NCBI RefSeq assembly: GCF_033843265.1
Contig: NZ_JAWXRD010000031.1
Location: 1-64,000 of the forward strand
Source of the DNA: Scandinavium lactucae
Lineage (GTDB): Bacteria > Pseudomonadota > Gammaproteobacteria > Enterobacterales > Enterobacteriaceae
Direction of reading: 5' to 3'
DNA: 64,000 bases
Both the position numbers and the translations under genes were made by a program. Numbering within the stretch: the first letter of the stretch is position 1; every line of letters starts with the position of its first letter. Positions 45,177 through 53,537 of the stretch are shown here, one piece after another. The notes beneath the pieces were generated by a model. It did not search any database. It worked only from the letters and a program-made list of their open reading frames with translations, and was not told where the DNA came from.

Positions 45177-46298
45177 ATGCCAGCAGAAGGTTTTTATCTG
45201 GTGCAGGGCGACAAGACGACCTGCGGTGGGAAAATCACCACGGGCGCAGAGGATCACACTCTGTTTGATAAACCTGTTGCCCGGGAACAGGACAGTGTGA
45301 CCTGCGGGAAGCATGCCGGGCTTTTCAGGATAGCCGGTGGCATCGATAACGATACCATTCATGACCGGCGAATGGCCGGAACCCTCGACAGCTACAGTAC
45401 CTGCCCCTGCAAAGCGAAGTTTATTCCGTCGATGATGGATGATACGTACGAGAAAATTGGAGGAGGCGGTGCACGTTCAGATGTATTGTCTGACCAAAAG
45501 GATATTACAGAGACTGCCAGCCTAACAGATAATCCAGCGGTCATTCAAAACAGCCTGACCGGCATGTGTTTTGCGGAACAGAATGAATTAACCGAGGGGG
45601 TGTTTCTGTGGACGGAAACACAAGGTGCCGGGCATGCTTTTGTATCCATACACATTGAAAACGCTATTTATGTGTTTACCTATGGGCGCTACGATCAGGA
45701 AGGGTTTAGCCCTGTAGGCGAAGGTGTACTGATAAAATATTCTGGTGAAAGGGCTGAGAGATTTTATACAAAAGAGCTTTACCGTATGGGGGCGTCGGTT
45801 TTTAAAATTCTGGATGTTGACGAATCCAGCACCCTTTCAATATTTAATTCTCTGTGGGCTTCCAGCGACATTAGACCAGACGGAAAACATACCAGTCCGG
45901 ATATAAAAGAAGATGGTCGTGTTATTGACAGTTATAACCTTGCCGTCAACAATTGCACAACAACGTCAGTGACCGGGCTTAAAATGGCAGACACAGGAAT
46001 ATTTGATGTGAAGTTGCTTGATACCTTTGGCTACAGTGAAGACTTTTCGATCCCCTCGTCATTGAATGCTTATCTGGAGGATTTAGCATCCAACCCCACA
46101 GATATGAGAGTGATGAAAATGACTGACGAATTCATCGATAAATATCATAATGCTTCAGATTATAATAAGATTGACGGTGCGGGGAGCGGTAATGAGACTG
46201 CAGGTACAATAGGTAAGGGAAGTGGTATTGTTGGAAAGGGATCAAGTGGTTATGCCCCAACGACATTCAGTCGATCTCAGGGGGACCTTAATGATTAA
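45177..46298 (+). CDS. T6SS effector candidate: PAAR domain with papain-like toxin
   Basis: A 373-residue protein. Residues 1-85 form a PAAR domain (VQGDKTTCGGKITTG, DSVTCGKHAG, CPCKA) that caps VgrG. Residues about 145-290 carry a His (153, AGHAFVSIHI) followed much later by a Cys (260, LAVNNCTTTSVTG). This order, His before an NC motif, is typical of permuted NlpC/P60-like folds (DUF4105/LRAT type), which act on peptides or lipids. The C-terminal 50 residues are Gly/Ser-rich. A two-helix protein overlapping its stop is the likely immunity partner. Confidence 0.75.
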   Translation: MPAEGFYLVQGDKTTCGGKITTGAEDHTLFDKPVAREQDSVTCGKHAGLFRIAGGIDNDTIHDRRMAGTLDSYSTCPCKAKFIPSMMDDTYEKIGGGGARSDVLSDQKDITETASLTDNPAVIQNSLTGMCFAEQNELTEGVFLWTETQGAGHAFVSIHIENAIYVFTYGRYDQEGFSPVGEGVLIKYSGERAERFYTKELYRMGASVFKILDVDESSTLSIFNSLWASSDIRPDGKHTSPDIKEDGRVIDSYNLAVNNCTTTSVTGLKMADTGIFDVKLLDTFGYSEDFSIPSSLNAYLEDLASNPTDMRVMKMTDEFIDKYHNASDYNKIDGAGSGNETAGTIGKGSGIVGKGSSGYAPTTFSRSQGDLND

Positions 46299-46560
46299 AA
46301 AATTGCTTTTTATCCTTCTGCCTGTTGCGCTGTTTCTGTTAATAAGTACAGCAGTCCTTTCACTTTCTTTCTTGAACATAAAATACACCTACGAACCCGT
46401 ATTAATCGGCACATCTCTTGATTATCTGGTGACCAATACTTATTCCATGGCCTGGGTGTTTTATTGTACGTCGAATATTTCATTTATCGTTATTTATATC
46501 GTTTATCTTCTTATTCTGAACAGAATTAGTAAAAAGAAGCAGTCTTTATCATCTCAATAA
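46291..46560 (+). CDS. Two-helix membrane protein, immunity candidate
   Basis: An 89-residue inner-membrane protein with hydrophobic segments at about 4-27 and 54-76 and a basic tail (ISKKKQS). The ATG at 46291 overlaps the effector stop by eight bases and has GGGGGA upstream; the longer ORF from 46222 is only an overlap. Position and size are typical of membrane immunity proteins. The short periplasmic stretch between the helices would face an effector that acts at the inner membrane. Confidence 0.65.
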   Translation: MIKKLLFILLPVALFLLISTAVLSLSFLNIKYTYEPVLIGTSLDYLVTNTYSMAWVFYCTSNISFIVIYIVYLLILNRISKKKQSLSSQ

Positions 46561-46627
46561 GTGGCTGGCTGTCATGGTCCCACGTTACCTCCGTAAACAG
46601 TAATTCACTGGCTCATATTGATAAACT

Positions 46628-48382
46628 ATGGATGATTTAACCCTGCGTTATTATGACGCTGAAATGCGCTACCTGCTGGAAGCCGGCGAAGAGTTTGCCC
46701 GTGCTCACCCCGAGCAGGCAGCAATGCTCAACCTTGATAAAGCGGGGGCGCGCGACCCGTACGTGGAGCGCCTGTTCGAGGGCTTTGCCTTCCTGATGGG
46801 GCGCCTGCGTGAGAAGCTCGACGATGACCTGCCGGAACTGACCGAAGGGCTGGTCAGCCTGTTGTGGCCGCATTACCTGCGTACCATTCCGTCAATGTCG
46901 GTGGTGGAGTTCACCCCTGACTGGCGTGAGATGAAAGAGCAGATGCGTATCGTCAAAGGCTTTGAGGTGAACTCACGGCCGATCGGTGAGAAGGGCACTC
47001 GCTGTCGGTACACCACAACCAAAGAGATTACCCTTCAGCCATTGTCACTGGAGAGTGCCCGACTGGCGACCGATCCGGATGGCCGTTCGGTCATCACGCT
47101 GCGCTTTAACTGTAGCCACCTGGCCGACTGGAGCCGGGTCGATCTCAGTCTGCTCCCGTTCTACTTCAACGCAGACGCACCGCTGGCCTGCGCCATGCAT
47201 GAGGCCTTTACCATGAACACGGCCGGCCTGTGGTTGCGGATGCCGGGTGACATGGACAGAAGACCGCTCGACGGGTATTTCACCGCGCTGGGATTTGGCG
47301 ATGATGACGACCTGTGGCCGAAGGGAAGCAGCAGCTTTAGCGGCTACCAGCTGCTGCTGGAGTACTTCACCTTCCGTGAGAAATTCATGTTCACAGGGCT
47401 GCGTGGGCTGGAGACCGTGGTCTTTCCGGCTGAGCTCCCATGGTTTGAAATCGACGTGGCACTGGCGGAGCGCTGGGAGCATGATTTCAGTTTTACCGAA
47501 AAGCATCTGCGCCTGAACTGTGTGCCGGTGATTAACCTGTTCCCGCTGGAATCTGACCCGCTGACGCTCAACTCCCTGCAGACCGAATACATGCTGCGTC
47601 CGATGCGCGTGCAGGATGGGCATACAGAGATATACGCGGTGGAATCGGTGATGTCATCGAGCCAGCATACCTATGTGCCATTCTCAAGCTTCCGCCACAA
47701 AGGCGGAATGATGCGCCATGAAGCACCGGAATATTACTACCACACCCGCGTGCGCCGGGGCCCGTCGGGGCTGCATAACACCTGGCTTATCCTCGGCGGT
47801 GAAGCGTTTGATAATCACACGGTACCGGAATACGAGAGCCTGTCGCTGACGCTCACCGGCACCAATGGCCAGCTGCCACGACGTGCACTGCAGAGCACGG
47901 TGCTCGATACGGTGATGAAAACCACCTCGGCCAGTATCGCCGTCCGTAACCTGTGTGCGCCAACGTTACCCTATTATCCGCCGGCGCAGGACCGTTTCCA
48001 CTGGCGTGTACTGAGCCACCTCGGTAGCGGATTCCTGTCGATGATGGATAACGCCGACGTGCTGCGCGGTACCCTGGCGCTGTACGAATGGACCGACAGC
48101 GAGATGAACCGCCGTCGACTGGAGGCCATCATTGACGTTAAACACAGCGAAACCGAGCGTTTCGAGCAGGGCTATCTGGTACGCGGCGTGCAGATTGAGG
48201 TGACGCTGGACAGCCACGGCTTTGCCGGGCGAGGCGATATCTGCCTGTTTGGCGAGATGCTGAGTCGCTTCTTCGCGCTCTACACCGATATCTATCTGTT
48301 TAACCGCCTGATTATCATCCTGCAACCAACCGGAGAGCGCCTGGAATGGGAAGAGAAGCACAACCGCCGCATTCCCGGCTGA
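46628..48382 (+). CDS. tssF: T6SS baseplate protein TssF
   Basis: A 584-residue TssF, a baseplate wedge protein working with TssG, TssE and TssK. The N-terminal signature LTLRYYDAEMRYLLEAGEEFA and the segment DPYVERLFEGFAFLMGR are clear. LWPHYLRTIPSMSVVEF follows. The start lies 68 bases after the immunity candidate. Its end overlaps tssG by 37 bases, a common arrangement for this pair. Confidence 0.95.
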   Translation: MDDLTLRYYDAEMRYLLEAGEEFARAHPEQAAMLNLDKAGARDPYVERLFEGFAFLMGRLREKLDDDLPELTEGLVSLLWPHYLRTIPSMSVVEFTPDWREMKEQMRIVKGFEVNSRPIGEKGTRCRYTTTKEITLQPLSLESARLATDPDGRSVITLRFNCSHLADWSRVDLSLLPFYFNADAPLACAMHEAFTMNTAGLWLRMPGDMDRRPLDGYFTALGFGDDDDLWPKGSSSFSGYQLLLEYFTFREKFMFTGLRGLETVVFPAELPWFEIDVALAERWEHDFSFTEKHLRLNCVPVINLFPLESDPLTLNSLQTEYMLRPMRVQDGHTEIYAVESVMSSSQHTYVPFSSFRHKGGMMRHEAPEYYYHTRVRRGPSGLHNTWLILGGEAFDNHTVPEYESLSLTLTGTNGQLPRRALQSTVLDTVMKTTSASIAVRNLCAPTLPYYPPAQDRFHWRVLSHLGSGFLSMMDNADVLRGTLALYEWTDSEMNRRRLEAIIDVKHSETERFEQGYLVRGVQIEVTLDSHGFAGRGDICLFGEMLSRFFALYTDIYLFNRLIIILQPTGERLEWEEKHNRRIPG

Positions 48383-49431
48383 CCCCGCGGCTGGAGGCAG
48401 ACCTTCACCGGATAAATTTCTATCGCTTCTGTCAGTTGCTGGAGAAGCGTAATCCGGATAAACCGCTGCTGGGGTCAACCAGCCACCCCGCGGATGACCC
48501 GGTGCGGTTTGCGCCACATCCGGGAATGGGCTTCCCGGCGAGCGAGCTGAAGGCTGTCGAATATGACGAGGATGATGACAGCAGGCCACCGCTCATCCGC
48601 ACAACCTTTATGGGGATGTACGGGGTCGATTCTCCGCTGCCGACCGCGTATCTCGATGACATCACCCAGCGCCAGGAAGGGCACGAGGCGCTGCAGGGCT
48701 TTCTGGATATCTTCAGCCACCGCATCCTGACGCAGTTTTACCGCATCTGGCGAAAATACTCTTATCCGGCGACCTTTGAGCCTAGCGGAACCGACAGCAT
48801 TTCGCAGTCACTTCTGGGTCTGGTGGGGCTGGGTATTCCCGGTACGGCTGAGCATATCGCAACCCCGGTGTCGCGTTTTCTGTCACTGCTGGGCGTACTG
48901 CAGCAGCCCGGTAAAACCCAGGAGGGGATGCAGGCCCTGGTGAGTCTGCTGGCACCCAATACCAGGGTGCAGGTGCATCCGTATTGCCTTCGCCCGGTGG
49001 AGGTCAGTCAGCCGCTGGGCTTTTACGGTGATGACGATTTTCTGCTGGACGGCAATACGCCACTTGGCGACGAAGCAATGGATGTGAACAGTCAGCTGCT
49101 GATTGCGCTGTCCACCGATAACGAACAGGAGTCGCAGGGCTGGAAACCGGATGGCCTGCTGTATCAGGACTTTCTGGTGATGCTGCGGGTCTATCTGGGC
49201 TGGCGCTTTAAGGCAAAAATCACCCTGACCACCTCCACCCGCCTGCTGGCCGTGCCGCCGCTTGGCGAAGGCCCATTCTGGCTGGGGATGAATGGCGTGC
49301 TGGGTGCGGAAGATGAAGACATCCCGGACGATATCCCGCAGACCTTTACGACGGAACTGGGTTACTACACCGGGCTGGAGCCCGCAACACCACAACAAGG
49401 AAACCGACGTGTTACGTACAAGTTTGATTAA
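48346..49431 (+). CDS. tssG: T6SS baseplate protein TssG
   Basis: A 361-residue TssG with the family marks INFYRFCQLLEKR, FAPHPGMGFPASE and HRILTQFYRIWRKYSY. It binds TssF at the baseplate. It overlaps tssF by 37 bases and tssJ by 23 bases, so translation of the three is coupled. Confidence 0.94.
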   Translation: MGREAQPPHSRLTPRLEADLHRINFYRFCQLLEKRNPDKPLLGSTSHPADDPVRFAPHPGMGFPASELKAVEYDEDDDSRPPLIRTTFMGMYGVDSPLPTAYLDDITQRQEGHEALQGFLDIFSHRILTQFYRIWRKYSYPATFEPSGTDSISQSLLGLVGLGIPGTAEHIATPVSRFLSLLGVLQQPGKTQEGMQALVSLLAPNTRVQVHPYCLRPVEVSQPLGFYGDDDFLLDGNTPLGDEAMDVNSQLLIALSTDNEQESQGWKPDGLLYQDFLVMLRVYLGWRFKAKITLTTSTRLLAVPPLGEGPFWLGMNGVLGAEDEDIPDDIPQTFTTELGYYTGLEPATPQQGNRRVTYKFD

Positions 49432-49954
49432 ACCCGTGTGCTGGCTACCTGCACTGCTGGCGTTCAGCCTGACGGGCTGTGGCGTGACGCAGGGCGTCGC
49501 AGATGGCACAAAATCAGTCTATACCGCCGTGTTTTACAAAAGTATTAAGGTGCTGCACCTGGACTTTACGGCTCGTGAAGCTCTGAACACCGATGCGCGC
49601 GAAAGCAATTCGCTGTCAGAGCCGGTGGTGGTCCGTATTTACCAGCTGAAAGACCGCAAAGCATTCGACCAAACGGTCTACCAGCAGCTTCTCAAGGACG
49701 GCGACACGATCCTGAAAGCTGACCTGCTTGCGACCCGCGATGTGGTGGTGAAACCGGGCGGGGATGCGAATCTCGATATGCCGATGGAAGAAAGCGCACA
49801 GTTTGTGGCCGTGGTGGGGCTGTTCCGTCACCCGGATATGGTCAACAGCACCTGGAAGCAGGTTCTCAAACGCAATGATTTGGATCCGGATAAACCCCGT
49901 ATTCTGGAAGCAGGGAATAACCATCTGACATTACAGCCGCTGAAGGATGACTGA
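49409..49954 (+). CDS. tssJ: T6SS outer-membrane lipoprotein TssJ
   Basis: A 181-residue lipoprotein with a signal peptide and lipobox LTGC (Cys at about 24). The body has the TssJ beta-sandwich pattern, including VVVRIYQLKDRKAFDQTVYQ and the later VVVKPGGDANLDMPM, QFVAVVGLFRHP. It anchors TssM at the outer membrane. The GTG at 49409, with AAGGAA, is the likely start; the ORF from 49292 would read through the end of tssG without a signal sequence. Confidence 0.9.
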   Translation: MLRTSLIKPVCWLPALLAFSLTGCGVTQGVADGTKSVYTAVFYKSIKVLHLDFTAREALNTDARESNSLSEPVVVRIYQLKDRKAFDQTVYQQLLKDGDTILKADLLATRDVVVKPGGDANLDMPMEESAQFVAVVGLFRHPDMVNSTWKQVLKRNDLDPDKPRILEAGNNHLTLQPLKDD

Positions 49955-50409
49955 TGCCACAGGGACACAACACGCCATCGCTGTATGAAATGCTGAGCGG
50001 TCATTTTTCTGGTGGCCTGAGCCTCAGCCAGGTCAGTGAGCAGAACCAGGTGATTTTATCGGTACTCGATAACATGCAGCGGGTGCTTAACTGCCGCGCA
50101 GGTACGCTGGCGCACCTGCCGGACTACGGCCTGCCAGATATGACCAAAATCCTGCAGGGAATGCCGGGTACGGCCCATGAACTGATGGGAACCTTATCAA
50201 CTGTGTTGCTCAAATACGAACCACGGCTGAAGAAAATTGATGTGGTACTGCTTGAGCAGCATATTCCCGGTGAGCTGCGCTATGCCATCGATGCCGAGTT
50301 GAAAGGCATCGGACTGGTGCGCTATGGCACGGAATTTATGCCTGAAGGTCGCGTGCTGATACGTCACCTCAAACAGCAACAGTATCTTGACGCACAGACT
50401 CGCCTCTAA
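49954..50409 (+). CDS. tssE: T6SS baseplate protein TssE (gp25-like)
   Basis: A 151-residue TssE, homologous to phage T4 gp25. The family segment VLDNMQRVLNCRAGTLAHLPDYGLPDM is present, and a normal C-terminus follows. It overlaps the tssJ stop by one base. TssE connects the sheath to the baseplate wedge. Confidence 0.93.
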   Translation: MPQGHNTPSLYEMLSGHFSGGLSLSQVSEQNQVILSVLDNMQRVLNCRAGTLAHLPDYGLPDMTKILQGMPGTAHELMGTLSTVLLKYEPRLKKIDVVLLEQHIPGELRYAIDAELKGIGLVRYGTEFMPEGRVLIRHLKQQQYLDAQTRL

Positions 50410-50431
50410 TCTCCTGACGGACAGTGAAAGC

Positions 50432-50905
50432 ATGTCGGCAAAAGCCCGTTTTTTGAAAAAATTGCAGCATCAGCATCCTCGAAGCGCCGCCTTTGACACG
50501 AAAGCAGAAGCGGATATCGCGGCATTTCGTCAGCGGATAAGCCTGCTTCATGAGTCTATGGATGAGTGGCTTGCTGGTACAGAGATACGCACCGAAGCCA
50601 CCGCCATCTCCCTGATTGAGTTTCTGATTGGTGGGAGCGCGTTTTCTGTTCCGGGTATTAACCTGCACTACGCGCAGCGGAGTATCCGGTTTACCCCCAT
50701 TTTTCTGTACGGGCAGGGCGTAACCGGTTGTATTGAGGTCTGCCTGACTGCAGATGGCAAAATCAGTCCCCTGTACCGACTGTTTATGCGCAGTGGTGAG
50801 CAGGATAACTGGACCTGGTGCCCGGCAGGAACGCAGAACGGAAATCCAGCCCGGTTTGATGAAGAGGCGTTCTTTACGATGATCGCGTCTTTGATCCCTG
50901 AGTAA
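50432..50905 (+). CDS. T6SS-locus protein of unknown function
   Basis: A soluble 157-residue protein found between tssE and the TagA-like gene. I do not recognise it. Features are an N-terminal basic helix (KARFLKKLQHQHPR), then SLIEFLIGGSAFSVPG and GVTGCIEVCLTADGK. The ATG at 50432 is preferred by length and spacing from tssE, though its ribosome binding site is weak; the ORF opens at 50387. Proteins of this type recur at this position in enterobacterial T6SS loci, as I recall, so an accessory baseplate or effector-loading role is possible. Confidence 0.55.
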   Translation: MSAKARFLKKLQHQHPRSAAFDTKAEADIAAFRQRISLLHESMDEWLAGTEIRTEATAISLIEFLIGGSAFSVPGINLHYAQRSIRFTPIFLYGQGVTGCIEVCLTADGKISPLYRLFMRSGEQDNWTWCPAGTQNGNPARFDEEAFFTMIASLIPE

Positions 50906-50920
50906 ACCCTGCACCTGATT

Positions 50921-52339
50921 GTGAGCCTGGTTCGCATTTATACCCACGGACAACCCAACATGCATGACGAACAACCCCGCCAGGTGAGAACCGGTGGAGA
51001 CCCGCGTTCACTGTCTGAGTTTATGGCACTGCGCGACGAGATGAGTAAGCTGACGCATCCGGCCCGCCCGGACGTCGACTGGAAGCAGGTGGAAAAACTG
51101 GCGCTCTCCCTGTTTGAAATCAACGGTGTGGAGCTGCAGACCGGAGCCTGGTATACCCTGGCACGCAGCCATCTGGCGCGGGTCAGTGGTCTGAACGAGG
51201 GGCTGGGCATACTGGCGGCACTGCTGAACCACCAGTGGGCTCAGCTCTGGCCACAGCCGGCACATGCCCGGGCAGAGATAATCAACGGCCTCCTGCAGCG
51301 TGTGCAAAAACTGTTTCGCACTTTTTCGCTGGGAGCTGCAGATGTACCGGCCCTGGTCCTCGCTGAAAAGCGACTGCTGGAGATGAAGGACATACTCAGA
51401 CGCCAGGAACTGGAACATGCCTGCCAGATGAATCCGGTGATGCAACTGATACGCAGCGCGATAACCCGGCTGGAGAACTCTCCTCAGCCTGATAATGAGC
51501 CTGCCGGGAACACGGTACCAGGGCAGGACGTTGTCATAGCTGAAGACGCCCCGGCCAGCCGCCTGGTGTATGTCATCCAGAAAGCGCCGGAAGTGGCCAT
51601 TCAGGTTACTGAAGAACAGCCCGTGCCGCCGAAGCGCTGGCCGGCCTTTGTGGCCGGTATGGCGACAGCACTGGTACTCAGCACTGCCACGGTCTTCGGC
51701 TGGCAGGTTACCCATCGTCCGGATAAAGCGGCCCTGCCAATGGCGGCATCCGTCGCCTGGGTACCGGAGGCGATGACGCCGGCACAGATTGAAGCTTTCC
51801 GCGGGACTGAAAGCAGCAAGACCCACTCCGGGATGTGGCTTGCGCGGATGTCCAGTCAGGTCAACTGGATAACCACACTGGCACCCGGCTGGCGACTCCG
51901 TTACGGTCAGGGCCTGGTGTCGCAGGCTAAGGCGTTGTGGCCGGATGATCCTGCAACACGGGCACTGGTCAATCGCTGGGAGCAATATCAGGCAGGCAGA
52001 ACGCTCCCCGCGAGTGAACTGACAGGCTGGCATGACGGTATGGCGCAACTCCGGGCCTTGTCGGCGCAGCTGGATGCGCTGGACAGGAAGAAAGGCAAGT
52101 ACATGACGGGCAGCGAACTGAAAACGATCGTCTGGCGTATCACCAGCACGTTCGCCAGCGCGGTCCCGGTAGAGGAGCAGCTGCGACAGCTGGTACCTGC
52201 TGCAGGAGAGGCAAATGCACCTCCGGCGGACATCGAACAAGCGGCACGTCATCTGGACTCGCTGATCCATGTGCTGGAGCAGGTGTCATCGCCGAAAGGT
52301 GATGCTCCGTTGGTGAAAATCAGTTACGCCAATGAGTAA
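50921..52339 (+). CDS. TagA/VasL-like ImpA-domain protein
   Basis: A 472-residue protein with an N-terminal ImpA_N region (TGGDPRSLSEFMALRDEMSKLTHPARPDVDWKQ contains the family motif). A helical part, a membrane segment at about 244-262 (FVAGMATALVLSTATVFGW) and a C-terminal VasL-type domain follow. It is related to TssA but membrane-bound, as in TagA, which stops sheath growth at the distal membrane. The start codon appears to be GTG at 50921. Confidence 0.8.
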   Translation: MSLVRIYTHGQPNMHDEQPRQVRTGGDPRSLSEFMALRDEMSKLTHPARPDVDWKQVEKLALSLFEINGVELQTGAWYTLARSHLARVSGLNEGLGILAALLNHQWAQLWPQPAHARAEIINGLLQRVQKLFRTFSLGAADVPALVLAEKRLLEMKDILRRQELEHACQMNPVMQLIRSAITRLENSPQPDNEPAGNTVPGQDVVIAEDAPASRLVYVIQKAPEVAIQVTEEQPVPPKRWPAFVAGMATALVLSTATVFGWQVTHRPDKAALPMAASVAWVPEAMTPAQIEAFRGTESSKTHSGMWLARMSSQVNWITTLAPGWRLRYGQGLVSQAKALWPDDPATRALVNRWEQYQAGRTLPASELTGWHDGMAQLRALSAQLDALDRKKGKYMTGSELKTIVWRITSTFASAVPVEEQLRQLVPAAGEANAPPADIEQAARHLDSLIHVLEQVSSPKGDAPLVKISYANE

Positions 52340-52352
52340 ATGCAGGAAAGCA

Positions 52353-52586
52353 ATGCGATTTCTGAACAAAAAAATCATCAGCCTGGTCATTCTGTTTGGC
52401 GTAAGTTGCGTGAGTTTCGTTCTGCACGCCAATAGCGAGGTGGAAACGACGACCCGGGCGTCAGTCCGGGATATGGTCGATAAACTGCCTTACCGCGCCG
52501 TAGCTCTGGTACCCGGGACACGCCCGGGAGGCACGTATTTTCGTACAATACCGAACTCAGGCCATGTCAACCGCCAGGTGAAGTAA
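52353..52586 (+). CDS. Small exported protein at the end of the T6SS operon
   Basis: About 77 residues with a signal peptide (MRFLNKKIISLVILFGVSC, cut near LHANS) and a short mature part (PYRAVALVPGTRPGGTYF). AGGAA lies upstream of the ATG at 52353; another ATG at 52332 overlaps the previous stop. It is the last gene before the terminator. Function unknown; a periplasmic accessory protein is the safest reading. Confidence 0.5.
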   Translation: MRFLNKKIISLVILFGVSCVSFVLHANSEVETTTRASVRDMVDKLPYRAVALVPGTRPGGTYFRTIPNSGHVNRQVK

Positions 52587-52629
52587 CGTGTCCAACAAAT
52601 GGGCTTCACTTCACTGAAGGCGGTTTTTT
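52571..52629 (+). terminator. Terminator at the end of the T6SS cluster
   Basis: CCGCC(A)GGTGAAGT (from 52571) pairs with ACTTCACT(GAA)GGCGG, followed by TTTTTT at about 52624-52629. It overlaps the stop of the small exported gene and closes the rightward T6SS transcription unit opposite the converging transfer genes. Confidence 0.75.
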
Positions 52630-52639
52630 GTAGCTGAGA

Positions 52640-52921
52640 TTAACGGCATCTCCTGAGCCTGGTAACATACGTTTTTAGCTTTTTTTGTAACGCTGAAAAC
52701 CGTTTTCCCCGCCCCCGTTTTTTACGTTCGTCCTGCCTGAGACGGTTATCCCGTACATTTTCAAACATCATGCTTTCAAATGAATTTCGTTCCTGTTGGC
52801 GTGATTTTTCTTTCTCTCTCTGTTCGCTATAAAGTATGAATACCGTAACGGCTACTACCAGGATTGTCAGAGCAATGATGATGTTAAGGTTGAACACCAG
52901 AAATGGGTCGTGGAAATCCAT
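52640..52921 (-). CDS. Small membrane protein next to nuc
   Basis: A 93-residue protein with one N-terminal membrane helix (about 10-30, LNIIIALTILVVAVTVFILY) and a very basic cytoplasmic tail (RKKRGRGKRFSALQKK). GAGG lies seven bases upstream of the ATG at 52921; the ORF opens at 53125 without a ribosome binding site. It is last in the leftward trb operon after the nuclease gene. A helper of the transfer machine is possible; the family is unknown. Confidence 0.5.
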   Translation of the reverse strand: MDFHDPFLVFNLNIIIALTILVVAVTVFILYSEQREKEKSRQQERNSFESMMFENVRDNRLRQDERKKRGRGKRFSALQKKLKTYVTRLRRCR

Positions 52922-53015
52922 TTGAACCTCAGTTGAAGGAGTGGGTGAATGCCACCTTGCAGGCCAGCTGGTGCAGAGTGGGTTGTAAACAGGGGGGTGG
53001 GCAGGTGACCGAACG

Positions 53016-53537
53016 CTAATCCGTTCCTTCACTCCAGAGTCGGTTGAACTCACGTTGATAGGCTTGCGCCGTATGCGGCTCATTCCAGATAACAATGGTG
53101 TTCTCAGCGTTGCGCTTGATAGCACTGGACGTGAAATTGAAAGACCCCGTCTGAGTAGTTACACCGTCAATCACCATGAACTTGTTGTGCTGGATGGCAT
53201 ATCTCCCGTTCAGTCTCACCGGGATACCTTTATGCTGCAGCCAGGTCACGGCTGAGTAACGTCCGCCATTGTCTTTCGCGTCCGCTACCACACGTACTTT
53301 GATACCTCGCTGGCTGGCACTATCGAGAGCGACAGCAACGTCCTTACTGGTAAAGCTGTAGGCAGCGACATCGATGGTTTCCCTCGCACTGCTAATGGCG
53401 CCAAGCACGTTGGCTATGGCACTTCCGCCGGGAGAAAAACCCGTGGTGATACGGGTTTCAGTAGCTGTGGTGGTCAGGGGAATCAGTAAAATCGCCAGCA
53501 GAAATGTGCTCAGAGAGATTCTGGTACCAGTTATCAT
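53016..53537 (-). CDS. nuc: Nuc-like phospholipase-D-fold nuclease
   Basis: A 173-residue exported protein with a signal peptide (MITGTRISLSTFLLAILLIP, cut after TTATA) and a single HKD motif. H-x-K-x4-D appears in IQHNKFMVIDG, followed by TQTGSFNFTSSA. This is the organisation of the pKM101 Nuc endonuclease of the phospholipase D superfamily. It is probably periplasmic and cuts DNA without metal. The ATG at 53537 begins inside the end of trbC, so expression is coupled. Its role in transfer is unknown. Confidence 0.82.
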   Translation of the reverse strand: MITGTRISLSTFLLAILLIPLTTTATETRITTGFSPGGSAIANVLGAISSARETIDVAAYSFTSKDVAVALDSASQRGIKVRVVADAKDNGGRYSAVTWLQHKGIPVRLNGRYAIQHNKFMVIDGVTTQTGSFNFTSSAIKRNAENTIVIWNEPHTAQAYQREFNRLWSEGTD

